DNA of 64,000 nt from Ovis canadensis (taxonomy: Eukaryota; Chordata; Mammalia; Artiodactyla; Bovidae), in assembly GCF_042477335.2 (NCBI RefSeq), contig NC_091251.1, forward strand, positions 87,125,501-87,189,500, in the 5' to 3' direction. Position numbers and translations under genes: made by a program. This document shows, piece after piece, positions 50,533 to 61,539 of the stretch. How positions within the stretch are numbered: position 1 is the stretch's first letter; each line of letters starts with the position of its first letter. The notes beneath the pieces were generated by a model. That model ran no database searches. It saw only the letters and a program-made list of their open reading frames with translations, and was not told the DNA's origin.

Positions 50533-51658
50533 ACAGTTGTTGTTTAGCCCCTGAATCTTGTCCAACTCTTTTTTCTTTTTTTTTTAAGGATAAAGAGTAT
50601 TGGCTATTTTTTTTTTCTTTATTCAATTTATTTTAATTGGAGGCTAATTACTTTACAATATTGTGGTGGTTTTTGCCATACATTCACATGAATCAGCCAT
50701 GGGTGTACATGTGTTCCCCATCCTGACCCTCGTCTCACCTCCCTCCCCATCCCATCCCTCAGGGTCATCCCAGTGCACCAGCCCAGAGAACCCTGTCTCA
50801 TACACCGAACCTGGACTGGGGATCTATTTCACATATGGTAATATACATGTTTCAATGCTATTCTCTCAAATCATCCCACCCTTGCCCTCTCCCACAGAGT
50901 CCAAAAATCTGTTCTTTACATCTGTGTCTCTTTTGCTGTCTTGCATATAGCATCATCATTACCATCTTTCTAAACTCCATATATATGCATTGATATACTG
51001 TATTGGTGTTTTTCTTTCTGACTTACTTCACTCTGTATAATAGGCTCTGGTTTCATCCACCTCATTAGAACTGATTCAAATGCATTCTTTTTAATAGCTG
51101 AGTAATATTCCATTGTGTATATGTACCAAAGCTTTCTTATCCATTCGTTTGCTGATAGACATCTATGTTGCTTCCATGTCCTGGCTATTATAACAGTGCT
51201 GTGATGAACATTGGAGTACGTGTGTCTCTTTCAATTCTGGTTTCCTCTGTGTGTATGTCCAGCAGTGGGATTGCTACCGGGCCATATGGCAGCTCTATTT
51301 CCAGTTTTTTAAGGAGTCTCCACACTGTTCTCCATAGTGGCTGTACTAGTTTGCATTCCCACCAATAGTGTAAGAGGGTTCCTTTTTCTCCACACCCCCT
51401 CCAGGACTTATTGTTGGTAGACTTTTTGATAGCAGCCATTCTGACCAGCATGAGATGGTACCTCATTGTGGTTCTTGTCCAACTCTTTTGCGACCCTGTG
51501 GACTGTAGCCTGCTGGGCTCCTCTGTCCATGGGATTTCCCAGGCAAGAATACTGGAGTAGGTTGCCATTCCCTTCTCCAGGGCATCTTCCTGACCCAGGG
51601 ATCCATCCCAGGTCTCTTGCTTGGCAGGTGGATTCTTTACTACTGAGCCACCTCAAAG
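50533..51658 (-). mobile_element. Bov-tA SINE split by a young L1
   Basis: Antisense Bov-tA in two pieces, 50533-50572 and 51490-51658. It sits in the L1M between TATAGTTC repeats at 50525-50532 and 51659-51666, its 8-bp TSD. Confidence 0.9.
50573..51472 (-). mobile_element. Young L1 (L1-BT type), 5'-truncated, 17-bp perfect TSD
   Basis: TCTTGTCCAACTCTTTT at 50556-50572 and 51473-51489. About 900 bp of antisense 3' UTR and ORF2 end ('gatgaacattggagtacgtg', 'gtgggattgctaccgggcca'). Two T tracts (50573-50585 and 50607-50616) flank a 21-bp non-L1 segment, which looks like a 3' transduction. Confidence 0.95.
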
Positions 51659-51721
51659 TATAGTTCTCGATACTATACCATATATTTTAAATTTGCCCAA
51701 AAATAGACCTTAAATACTCTC

Positions 51722-51723
<2 letters not shown>

Positions 51724-51758
<35 letters not shown>
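51724..51758. repeat. (AC)n microsatellite
   Basis: About 17 AC/CA dinucleotides. It lies at the place where old L1 3' UTRs have a short CA tract, so it probably grew from L1 sequence. Likely polymorphic. Confidence 0.97.
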
Positions 51759-51761
<3 letters not shown>

Positions 51762-51982
51762 GTAACCATGTGAGTTCCTGGATGCATTAACTAACCTTAT
51801 TATGGTAATTATTTCACAATATATACAAATATCAAGTAGATCATTGTATACTCTATATTTCCACAGTGTTATCTGTCAATTATATCTCAATGAAGCATTA
51901 AAAAAAAAAGAAAAGAAAGAAAAAGAAATCAAAACCCCCCAAAACAGAAAAGCCTACATTCACCCTCAGCCATCTACTGTCT

Positions 51983-52105
51983 TTATGACCATAGCAGGCT
52001 ATTTAAGTTCATCAAGCCTCAGTTTCCTATTTTGTAAAATAGGAATAGTAGTAATACCCACTTAACAGGATTGTTGTGAGCTTTATATGGCAATTGCTAA
52101 AAAAA
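51983..52105 (+). mobile_element. MIR SINE, sense
   Basis: 'caagcctcagtttcctattt', 'tgtaaaataggaatagtagt' and 'aacaggattgttgtgagctt' in MIR order. Confidence 0.85.
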
Positions 52106-52674
52106 GTTTGCTTTCATTATTACCTTAACTGTTACTGCTGCTCTATAAATAGCAATGAATTTTAAGTCTGAAGGGAAGGTGAAGCCACTTTCTTCAATAT
52201 TGGCTAAAGCTCTCTAAGGAGGCATTCAGCCCATTCTTTTCCAGGCTCTGTCCTAGGATGACATTTCACATCCTGGAAACCAATAATATGAACAACACGG
52301 AGGCCACACTGGACACAAGGAAACATGTTGGCTTCCTCAATAAAATCAAACCCACTTCCTCCAAGGTCAACCCCAGCTGCGCGGATGCTGTGTGCATGGG
52401 AAGGGTGGCTGGATCATTTGTTTCTGTCCCCAAGATTCACCTTCCCCTGGAGATTTCTCCCTAATCTCACTGGTGTCACCACGGGCAAGGAAAGCTGCAC
52501 CTCTCCCCCACCCGCATGAGAATCTTGCTTCTGCCACCCACCTTAGTGGGTCTGGGTTTGCTTTCATTGAGGGTGTCAGTAAGCTTCCTTACCCTGAGAC
52601 TTGGGGGGTTTCTGCTTTTTAGCTTCATCCTGAGATTTTAGGATGTTTAGTACCTAAGTGGAAATAATCATCAC
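52106..52674. other. Single-copy stretch
   Basis: Several short overlapping frames around 52258-52622 on both strands, none with a motif. No exon is called. Confidence 0.45.
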
Positions 52675-52817
52675 TGTAGCAGCTACCATTTTATGTGCCA
52701 AGTGCCTATGGATTCCCTCATTCCATTTCTGCTGCAATCCAGTGGGCTAATTCCTATGACCACCTCATTTTACAGATGGAGAAACTGAGGCATTAGGTGA
52801 CTTCCTCAAAGCCTCTT

Positions 52818-53987
52818 TTTTCATTGGAGTGTAGCTGATTTACAATGTTGTGTTAGGTTCAAGTATATAGCAAAGTTATTCAGTTTTATATATACATTTT
52901 TTTCAGATTCTTTTCCATTATAGGTTATTATAAGATATTGAATATAGTCCCCTATGCTATACAGCAGGGTTTTTTTTTTTAGGTTTTTTATATATATATA
53001 TATACATAGTAGTGTATAATTTTTAATCCAAAGCTACTAATTTCTCTCTCTCCCAATACTTTGCTCTTTGGTACTATAACTTTTTCTATGTCTTTCTATT
53101 TGTTTTGTAAATAAATCCATTTGTATCATTTTTTTTAAATTCTACATGTAAGTGATACCGTGTGATATTTGTCTTTCTCTGTCTGACTTATTTCACTTAG
53201 TATGGTAATCTCTATGTCCATCCATATTGCTGCAAATGGCTTCATTTCATTCTTTTCATGGCTGAGTAATACTCTATTGCATATGGTGATGATGGTGGTT
53301 TCGTCACTAAGTGGGGTCTGACTTGTGCGACCCCATGAACTGTAGCCCACTAGGCTCCTCTGTCCATTGGATTCTCCAGGCAAGAATACTGGAGTGGGTT
53401 GCCATTTCCTTATCCAGGGGATCTTCCTGACCCAGGGAGCGAACCCAGGTCTCCTGCATTGCAGGCAGATTCTTTACCTACTGAGCTACGAGGGAAGCCC
53501 TTCTATTGCATATATATATGCATAAATGTGTATATACACACCACATTTTTGTCCATTCATCTCTCAGTGGCATTTAAGTTGCCTCCATGTCTTGGTTACT
53601 GTAAATAGTGCTGCTATGAACATGGCATGTATCTTTTTGAATTAGAATTTTCTCTGGATGTATGCCCAGGGGTGGGATTGCTGGATTACATGGTGACTCT
53701 ATTTTTAGTTTTTTAAGGAACCTCCATACTGCTTTCCATAGTGGCTGCACCAATTTACATCACCACCAACAATGTAGGAGGGTTCTTTTTTCTACACACC
53801 TTCTCTAGTATTTATTATTTGTAGAATTTTTGATGATGGCCTTTCTGACTGGTGTGAGGTGATACCTCATTGTAGTTTTGATTTGCAATTCTCCGATAAT
53901 TAGCTATGTTGAGCATCTTTTCATGTGTCTGTTGCCCATTTGTATGTCTTTTTTGGAGAGTTGTCTATTTAGGTCTCCTGTCCACCC
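52818..53987 (-). mobile_element. Antisense L1 with perfect 11-bp TSD, split by Bov-tA
   Basis: CAAAGCCTCTT at 52807-52817 and 53988-53998. The L1 runs from the 3' UTR ('ttggagtgtagctgatttac') to 'tttggagagttgtctattta', about 950 bp of L1 excluding the SINE. It is 5'-truncated. Confidence 0.95.
53285..53501 (-). mobile_element. Bov-tA SINE in L1, perfect 12-bp TSD
   Basis: TCTATTGCATAT at 53273-53284 and 53502-53513. It is the youngest of three layers, MIR then L1 then Bov-tA. Confidence 0.96.
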
Positions 53988-54030
53988 CAAAGCCTCTTGG
54001 GTAGTCTGACTCCAGAGCTGAATTCCAAGT

Positions 54031-55737
54031 CATTTGATCATGAATTGAATAAACACAGACACTGCATCCCTACCCCTCCTACACTCGAAGCACTGATAAA
54101 GCCTAAGGTCTTTGGTGACACTGATAACAGTTTCATCAAAAAGTCGAGTGCAGCCTGTGCTCCCTTGGGCTGGCCCATGAGTAAGATCCAGGCATCAGTG
54201 ACACCAGGGAAATGCTATCCTGCAGGGAGATACCCAGCATCCAACAGCTGGGCTCTTTCCCATATGCTTGTCCCAACCAGCCCATATGCTGTCCCCAACA
54301 GCAAGTTCCCTCCCTGCTTGAGACCCCGAGAGACACTCAGTTGCATGACCCTTTGCAAAGACCCACAGAGGGTGAAAAAGATGGGTGTGGCTTCTCTGAG
54401 GCGCAGTCAGCTCACAAAGGTCTGACACAGGCAGGAAGAGAAACACCTCGGAGGTCCTCCCTTTTCAGAAACTGAGCCCTGGGGCAGGAGCACAAATGCT
54501 GTTCCCTCCTGTCTTAGCCTTTTCACCTTCTTATTTCTTTACCACTGCGAAGGCAACACTCAACAGGCCTGTCAAGACACCATCCCTGCCCTGGAGATTC
54601 AGAATCTGTCACCATCGCTATGAGGTGAGAAGGAAATTGCAGTGCTGAGGTTTCTTGCTTCTTCCTCACTGAGACAGACAAACCCAACTGTCAACAAACC
54701 CCAAACCAACCAACCAACCAAGTGATGCTGGGAGGTTGCTGGGCAGCAGGCTGCATCTATGGCAGACAAGATCATGAAATGGCCTGGGTGCAAAAACCAA
54801 GGTCATGAAAGAGGATGAAAAGGAGAGGAAAAGCTTGTGAAGGGGGGGTGCTTGGACTGAAAAGGGAGCGAGGCCAGTGTGCGTAGGTTCCCCAGGTACC
54901 CAGTGAGGGAGGGCCAGCCAGTGAAGAGGAGAGGAGCGTGGTGGGTGGGGAGGGACCTGAAAAGAGGGCAAAAAGGAAGAGCTTGAAAAGAAAAGCAACC
55001 GTGCCAGAGAACCAACAGGATTAGGACATTAAATATCCAGACCCGCAGACAGAGCTGTACTGTATATAAGTTGTGCCTCATGGATCTGACTTAAAAACAA
55101 GCTGGGAAAGGTGTCAGCAATTACATACTACAGCTCAGCTATGTTAAAAAAAAAAAAAAGAGGATAATTTAGGCTTTTATTTCTTAGAACCAACATAAGC
55201 TTCTTCACAAATTCTTATTCCCGTTAATCTTAGGTGGGAGAATTTAAACTTGCCAATTAAAGGAAAATGAATCTCTTTCACTTTAAAATCATTTTATTAG
55301 ATAAGTTCAGCTGCTTTTGGATAAATATTCAGTTCAGTCCCTGCCTGGACTATTGCTGGCTCTCCAGGTGTACCCTTCTTGCCCCTTCCCCCTTCTGTCC
55401 CCATGCTGTATATAACTCTGGGACAATGGACAGGGTGGCTGGTCTGGATCCTGAACCTTGAGTCATCCTCTGGTCCTCAGTGACGTCTACAGAGATGTCC
55501 TTCACCCACCAGGTCTGCAGGCATCCATGATTGAGGTCCTGGCTGGTAGGGCCTGCTGGTTTACCTGGCTCCTCGGTCCTGTCTGCTGGTTCTGTACATA
55601 GACACCTGCACCTGTTTCATGTAGCTATTTGTTTTCCACTTCGGAAGACAGGTCCACAAGATCTCAATTTTCAAAGCAACTCAGCATTCCCTAGCAGCCT
55701 TGGACATGTCTGGGTTTCTCCCAGGCCATACTCCAAA
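54031..55737. other. 1.7-kb single-copy block
   Basis: The longest frame is 142 codons at 53997-54425 on plus, starting inside the MIR remnant. Minus frames overlap the same DNA, so neither is convincing. There is a purine-rich strand at 54820-55010, an A14 run near 55146 and a (CCAA)n scrap at 54707-54721. A weak L2-like piece may lie at 55340-55420. No exon is called. Confidence 0.45.
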
Positions 55738-56388
55738 TAGTCAAAGCTATGGGTTTTCCAGTAGTCACATATGGATGTGAAAGCTGGACTATAAAGAAGA
55801 CTGAGTGCCAAAGAACTGATTCTTTCGAACTGTGGTGCTAGAGAAGACTCTTGAGAGTCCCTTGGACAGCAACGAGATCAAACCAGTCAATACAAAGACA
55901 ATCAACCCTGAATATTCATTGGAAGGACTAACATTGAAGCTGAAGCTCCAGTACTTTGTGTGTGTGTGTGTGTGTTGGTTGCTCAGTTGTGTTCATCTCT
56001 TTGCAACCCCATGGTCTGTCCATGGAATTCTCTAGGCAAGAATAGTGGAGTGGGTTGCCATTCCCTTCTCTAGGAGATCCTCGCAACACAGGGATCAAAC
56101 CGGGGTCCCCTGCATTGAAGGTAGATTCTTTACCATCTAAGCTACCAGGGTAGCTCAGTACTGTGGCCACCTGATGCAAAGAGCTGACTCATTGGAAAAG
56201 ACCTTAATGTTGGGAAAGATTGAGGGCAGGAGGAGAAGCGGGTGACAGAGGATGAGATGGTTGAATATCACTGATTCAATAGACGTGAGTTTGAGCAAAC
56301 CCTGGGAAATGGTGAAGGACAGGGAAGCCTGGCATGCTGCAGTTCCTGGAGTCACAGAGTCAGGCATGACTTAGCAATTGGACAACAA
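55738..56388 (+). mobile_element. BovB LINE 3' end, sense, split by Bov-tA
   Basis: Sense copy: 'gtcaaagctatgggttttcc', 'gttc-cttggaca' region, 'gaaggactaacattgaagct', then after the SINE 'gtggccacctgatgcaaaga' to the ending 'ttagcaattggacaacaag'. Frame broken. Confidence 0.93.
55956..56153 (-). mobile_element. Bov-tA SINE in BovB with (TG)n tail
   Basis: Antisense Bov-tA. Its 3' tail has become a (TG)9-type tract at about 55957-55975. The TSD is approximately GCTCCAGTACT / GCTCAGTACT. Confidence 0.92.
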
Positions 56389-56907
56389 GAAGGCAGGGGG
56401 AATGGGGACATCTCCAGTCCCTCTCCCAGACTAAACATACGGTGCAGTCATCTCTGCTTTCCTGAGCTGCCTCAGGTGGGTGTGGGGACACGCCGTGTGG
56501 GCGGCACCCCAGGGCTCCAGTGGAGGAGCAGGGCATGCATATTTTGTGTTTCTGGTCTGCTCTCAACCTCTGTGGAGGTTCTCTACTATCCTCCACGCTG
56601 GCAGCAAGGTTTGACATGGGTGGAAGAGCATCAGCTTCTGGCCTCCCACCCCTCCCGCTCCCCCTCCAAGCAGCACAGGACTTTGCACTTCCTCTTTCTG
56701 ATTCTCAGGGACTTCCTGTTTTGTCGTTTGTTCCTTCTTCCCTGCCCCATGGGTTTTGTTCGAGACAATATCCACCTTTCTCTTTCCCTAGGCAATGAGC
56801 CCCATGGTGCAGTGAGAGAATGTCGCTCACTGCTCAGGAAAGTGTTTCAAAACACTACCTCCCTTACTGTAGAACTTTAGGAACAAGGAGTCATTTCGAA
56901 GGAAGTG
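56389..56907. other. Single-copy stretch
   Basis: GC-rich, with frames of 134 (56476-56880) and 92 codons on plus and one on minus over the same DNA. No motif is recognised. Probably chance frames. Confidence 0.4.
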
Positions 56908-57041
56908 TTGTTTGTTTGCTTGCTTGCTTGTTTGTTTTAGCCCTGATGCTCGGCTTGCAGGATCTTAGTTTCCTGACCAGGGATTGAACTGACGGCAGTG
57001 TCAGTGTGAAGTCCTAACCACTGGACTGCTAGGGAATTCCC
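56908..57041 (-). mobile_element. CHR-type SINE (short form) with TTGC/TTGT-rich tail
   Basis: The tail is a TTTG/CTTG repeat (56911-56938), then 'tcctgaccagggattgaact' and the head 'accactggactgctagggaa'. Confidence 0.88.
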
Positions 57042-57249
57042 ATCAAGGGAGTGTTTTTGCCGGCATACTAATAAGGGTCAGTGTTTTAAATGATACAAGT
57101 TTTTTTTTTTTTAATTAAATTCTCATCCACTCAGATAAACAACAACTACTTCATTAACTCTCCCATAGTCATCTCCTCAGTTCTCCCGCAAGCCTGCTCT
57201 TCCTTCTGTTTCCTTTTTTTTTTTCCTCTGATGTATCACGCACTTTCTC

Positions 57250-57532
57250 TATTTATTTATTTATGCGGCTGTGTTGGGTCTTAGTTGTAGCACACAGGGT
57301 CTTCATGGCGTCATGCAGGACCTTTGGTTGTGGCGTATGGACTCGGTAGTTGTGGCACACGGGTTCTCTAGTTGTGGCATGCAAACTCCAGGGCACACAG
57401 GCTCAGTATTTGGCACCCAGGCTTAGTCACTCTGAGGCACGTGGGATCTTAGTTCCCTGATCAGAAATTGAACCCACTTCCCTTGCATTGTAAGTCGGAT
57501 TCTTTAACCACTGGGCCATAGGAAAGTCCCCC
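57250..57532 (-). mobile_element. CHR-type SINE, full length
   Basis: Starts (TTTA)n, then repeated 'ttagttgtagcacacaggg'-type phrases, 'tccctgatcagaaattgaac', and head 'accactgggccataggaaag'. Confidence 0.9.
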
Positions 57533-57599
57533 TCCTCTGTGTCTCTAATCTACCTGGACACCCAAGTCAGAGATTAAGAAGCCTCCTAGACTGCTTGTT

Positions 57600-58590
57600 T
57601 CATATTCAGTCTATCTGAACCTTCTTCCTCCTTCACCTGCAAGAATGGCTGTCTCTCTTCTCTCATCCCCATCACTACTGCCTACATTCAGGCCCTTTTG
57701 GTTCTCACCTGGATTGTTGGAAGGATTACAATCAATCTTTCTATACCCAGACTTGCTTACTTGCTTTCGTCCTTCTTGCCACTGATGTGAACTTTCCCAG
57801 TATATATCACACCGTGTCATGTCTCCACCTAAGACTGTAGTTCCCCGTGCCTATATCACACGGCACTTACCCATCTCTCAAGACTCATGTCCTTCTGCTA
57901 CGTACACAACCTCTAGTCCAGCCAAACAGCTTGCAGTGGACTGGCAATGCTGTGCTGGGCAGCCGTGTGACTTTGCACATGCTGTTTCTCTGGCTGGAAT
58001 GTTCCTTCCCACCTTCTTATCATGCAACATTCAGCTCAGAGATGTCCTTCTCCTTGAAGCCTTTTTGGTCCTCCAAGCAAGAACTCTAAGCTTTTTCTCT
58101 TTTAAAAACTTTTAATTTTGTACTGGGGGTATAGCCAATTAACAATGTTGTGATAGCTTCAGGTAAACAGAAGGGATTCAGCCATACTTGTACATGTGTC
58201 CATTCTCCCCCAAACTCCTCTCCCATCCAAGTTACCACATAGCATTGAGTAAAGTTCCATGTGCTGTACTGTAGGTCCTTGTTGGTTAACCATTTTAAAT
58301 ATAGCAGTGTGTACATGTCCATCCCAAACTCCCTAGCTATCCCTTCCCCTCATCCTTCCCCCAGCAATCATAAATTTATTCTCTGTGGGTCTCTCTCTGT
58401 TTTGTAAGTAAAAGAACTCTATGCTTTCAAACATCATGGTACCAACTTGCCTCTCTTAGGACACGCGCCACACAGAATTTATATCATAGCACTGGGCTGT
58501 GGGCTCCTTGAGGCCAGTGATCAGTTACAGTAATCTTGGTGTCTCCAGCAGGTAGCACGAGTGTCTGTCTCAAGCTAACTGAGTGAATGG
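57600..58590 (+). mobile_element. L2 LINE split by L1
   Basis: Sense L2: 57600-58088 ('gactttgcacatgctgtttc', 'ctggctggaatgttccttcc', 'tccttgaagcctttttggtc') and 58422-58590 ('gtgggctccttgaggccagt'). One of the longest L2 pieces here. Confidence 0.85.
58089..58411 (-). mobile_element. Antisense L1 3' end, perfect 10-bp TSD
   Basis: AAGAACTCTA at 58079-58088 and 58412-58421. 3'-UTR only ('gtactgggggtatagccaat' to 'gtttgtaagta'-like end), strongly 5'-truncated. Confidence 0.93.
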
Positions 58591-58599
58591 ATAACACTG

Positions 58600-58780
58600 A
58601 GCATCAGCTCTGGATTGGGAAGAGACCTTGAAGGTCCCTAGTTTCAGTGTTTGCATTTTCCAGATGCTTCTCTGAAAGGTTAAGTCAACAGGTTGACCTC
58701 ACGCAGATAATTGATAACAGAACCAGACCTGGTCTTTGAATCTGAGAACAGAGCATTTTCTCACTATTCTAGACACAGCA
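58600..58780 (-). mobile_element. MIR-type SINE remnant
   Basis: 'tgcattttccagatgcttct', 'gaaaggttaagtcaacaggt' and 'gaaccagacctggtctttga' follow MIR/MIR3 order in antisense. Diverged. Confidence 0.6.
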
Positions 58781-59150
58781 GAGGGGAGTAGAGGTTGGGG
58801 GGCAGGCTGTGGGTTGGGGTTGGTGAGAAGACAATAGAAGCAAAAATTTAATTCAGGGCCTGGTATAACTTACTCTCAAGCAGGAAACGGGTCAATCCCA
58901 CAAAGGGTTTTGGTAAAACCCGTGTTACTCTCGCCTGTGCAACTGGAGAGAGTACACGACGTCAGCGTGAGCAGCCGGCACCTGAGGTTACAATAACAAT
59001 GCTGCGGAAGAAATTTAAATCAAAGCCTCACTTGCTTGCTACTGATTTGTTTGAGGTTCAGTCAGTTTATCTAGCCCAATTATACAACCATCACAATTTT
59101 TTTAAATTTATTTCTTTAAAAACAGAGTCTATGTTTAAATAAACCCATCC
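58781..59150. other. Single-copy stretch
   Basis: Has a CpG-bearing patch 'tacacgacgtcagcgtgagc' near 58953-58972, with a CRE-like GACGTCAG word. No gene is recognised. Confidence 0.45.
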
Positions 59151-59412
59151 ATGGGCTTCCCAGGTGGTTCAATGGTAAGGAATCCGCTTGATGAAGGAGA
59201 CGAGGATTCGATCCCTGATCCAGGAAGATCCTGCATGCCTCCAAGCAACTAAGCCCGTGCACCCCAACTATTAAGCCTGTGCTCCTCAATAAGAGAAACT
59301 ACAACAATAAGAAGCCTGCGCACTGCAAATAGGGAGTGGCCAAGTCTCCCCACAACTAGAGGAAAGCGTGAGCGGCAGCAAGGACCCAGCGCAGTCAATC
59401 AATCAATAAAGA
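59151..59412 (+). mobile_element. CHR-type SINE
   Basis: 'gggcttcccaggtggttcaa' through the long middle to 'caatcaatcaataaagaaat', with a (CAAT)n tail. Confidence 0.92.
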
Positions 59413-59592
59413 AATTTTTAAAAGGATCATTGGCAACCCTTAACAGAACTTAGTAACATTTACTTAAAAAAAAAGGGAAGAAGAAAAAAAGGAAAAACCC
59501 AGCCATATAACCTTCACCTTGTTCCTCCCGGAACAAGTGGGGGAGATGGAGGGTGGGCTTTCCCAACCCAGATGGAAGCAGGAATTCGAGGC

Positions 59593-59720
59593 TTATTTAG
59601 GGCATGAATGAGGACAAGACACTTCACTGTTCTGCGCCTCAGCTTGCATGCTTGTGGGAAATAGAGGTCATGCGAGTTCTCCCCCATGGTTGCTGTGGGA
59701 ATGAAAAAAAGGCACTAGGG
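59593..59720 (+). mobile_element. MIR SINE, sense
   Basis: 'gacaagacacttcactgttc', 'gcgcctcagcttgcatgctt' and 'atggttgctgtgggaatgaa' match the MIR 3' half. Confidence 0.7.
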
Positions 59721-59734
59721 CAACAGCCAGCAGA

Positions 59735-59930
59735 GTGGGTGAAGCCTGGCCTGGAGCCAGGGCACCAGGGTCGGAACTCTGGCTCCACCCTGGCAAGGTG
59801 TGTGACCTCAGACAGGTGGCTGCCCTCTCTGTGACTCAGTGTCCTCTTTGGGGGGTGGTCGTTAGGACCCATGTGGTGCTCGACAGAGGCTGGCACATAG
59901 TGCACACCAGGTAAGTGTAAGCTGGTGGAA
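59735..59930 (+). mobile_element. MIR SINE, sense, near full length
   Basis: 'gtgtgtgacctcagacaggt' core with upstream 'gtcggaactctggctccacc' and downstream 'aggctggcacatagtgcaca'. It directly follows another MIR. Confidence 0.8.
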
Positions 59931-61054
59931 ATGCTGGGTCTAGTGCCAGGTACTTAGTACAGGGGAGCCCTTTCCTTCTTCCGCAGCCAGAGGGAACCCC
60001 ATCTGTGCATCCGTTTGGGGATGTCCAGCCCTTGGTTGTGGTCTTCAGCTCCACCTGTATCAATCATGATAAATCTGGAGGAACCACGCCCTCCCTTTTC
60101 TCTGTTGAGCCAGTGGCAGGTAACTCTCTCTCTTGATCACTGGAGTCACCACACGTTGACCCCTGGCCCAGATACCTGGAGCCCCTCTCCCCTACCCCTA
60201 CCCCAGGAGGTGCAAGCCCCTTCTTGGGCAAGGCCTCTGCTCCCAGGTCAGGGCGGCGTGGTCTCCTGCCCAGCCTGACACAGGGTGCTTTGTTCAGTTC
60301 TGCAACCTGGGCCCCAGCTCCCAAAACCTCCCCGAGACCTGTTTGGACCTGTCGTCTCTTGGGTTTATTAGTCTCAGCTCACTTGCTAGACTCTCAACTC
60401 CACATGCCAACCCGGTCACCTTTCCCATGTGGACACACCCCGGGGCCCTCAGAGGGACACTCAGCGCCAGCCCCAAGTGGCAGCCCTGGAGCTGGTGGAG
60501 GCAGGTGAGGAAGGGCAAGGGCTAGAACCTGAATTCAGAAAAGAAGAAGCCTGAATCCTGCTGCTGGTGGGAAATTGAAAACAAAGACAGCAAAGCTTCT
60601 GTGTCTCCTTAGAAATCCCTGTGCCCTGTGAGAGTTCTAGGCCCAGGTCCCAGAAAAGGAAGAGAACTCTCAGAACTCGCAGGACTCTTCCGGGCCCACT
60701 CTTGACCTGCTTGAAGCAGCAAGCCTCATTATGGCACCCCAGCAGAGGTCCTTCAGGCTCTGCGTGAACGTGTCCTGAGAGCTCACTCCCTTTCCACCTG
60801 CGCTTGCCACGGCTCAGCCTGCCTCTGGCTGGAAACCTGGGTTCTGGAATTCTGACCCGGGACTCCCAGTCCCTTTTCTGTGTGATGGTTGATTTGAGCA
60901 ATTATTCTATCCACTCCATCCCCCAGCTTCTCCAGGCTTAGCACGTCCATGGTTCCTCACATAACATGATGTCCAGACCCCTCCTCATCCTGCCTGGGGT
61001 CACTGGACTTCTCTCATGCCCACAGAAAGGCATCGTAATCACAACAAAGAATGA
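59931..61054. other. 1.1-kb GC-rich single-copy block
   Basis: Frames overlap on both strands, the longest being 146 codons on minus, 60461-60901. No domain is recognised, and CpG density looks ordinary, so no CpG island is called. No exon is called. Confidence 0.45.
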
Positions 61055-61326
61055 ATACCTGATAGTCCAGTGGTTAAGAATCTGCCTGCCAATCCAGGGG
61101 ACACGGGTTCAGTCCTGGCTGGGGAAGATTCTGCATGCCATGAGACAGCTAAGCCTGTGTACCACAACTACTAAAGCCCGTGCTCCACAAGAGAGGCCAC
61201 CCAATGAGAAACTCTAGCACCGAAACGAAGAGTAGTTCCCACTCACCACAACTAAGGAAAGTCCGAGGGCTGCAAACTGAGGGCCCAGCACAGCCACAAA
61301 TAATAATAATAATAAAATAATAACAG
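61055..61326 (+). mobile_element. CHR-type SINE with (AAT)n tail
   Basis: Head 'gatagtccagtggttaagaa', full middle, tail of AAT repeats at 61301-61318. Confidence 0.92.
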
Positions 61327-61334
61327 GGAAGCCA

Positions 61335-61430
61335 GCAAGTATTCTGGGTCCTACTGTGTGGCAGGAATGGTGCAGGTGAGGAGCACAGGAGTATCACAGC
61401 TGGCCTCTGGCCTCAGGGAGCTAACCATAG
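61335..61430 (-). mobile_element. L2 LINE 3'-end remnant, antisense
   Basis: 'cctactgtgtggcaggaatg', 'tggcctctggcctcagggag' and 'ctaaccatagatg' follow the antisense L2 3' end. Confidence 0.55.
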
Positions 61431-61539
61431 ATGTGAGAAGGAGATAACTTCTGTTCAAGTTTGCAGACCAGTGCAGGTTACCTGCCACATGTCTACAGAT
61501 GAAATGTTTAACAGTTGAGGGGGTTAGCTAAAAGATACA

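Larger units (their letters stand above)
50495..51930 (+). mobile_element. L1M 3' UTR split by Bov-tA and young L1
   Basis: The first part, 50495-50532, has 'ggatctaatgtgcagcacag'. The second, 51659-51930, has 'tgcattaactaaccttatta' and 'gtcaattatatctcaatgaa', with an internal (AC)n tract. The two parts read in order as one old L1 3' UTR. Confidence 0.85.
52675..54030 (-). mobile_element. MIR SINE split by an L1
   Basis: Piece 1, 52675-52817, has 'ttttacagatggagaaactg'. Piece 2, 53988-54030, is 'caaagcctcttgggtagtct'. The duplicated CAAAGCCTCTT marks where the L1 entered. Confidence 0.85.

Noticed and set aside
53997-54425. 142-codon plus-strand frame.
   Set aside because: It starts inside a MIR remnant, overlaps minus-strand frames, and shows no domain, signal peptide or codon pattern.
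60461-60901. 146-codon minus-strand frame in GC-rich DNA.
   Set aside because: Frames are open on both strands, as expected from GC-rich composition. No motif is recognisable and no splice context could be paired.
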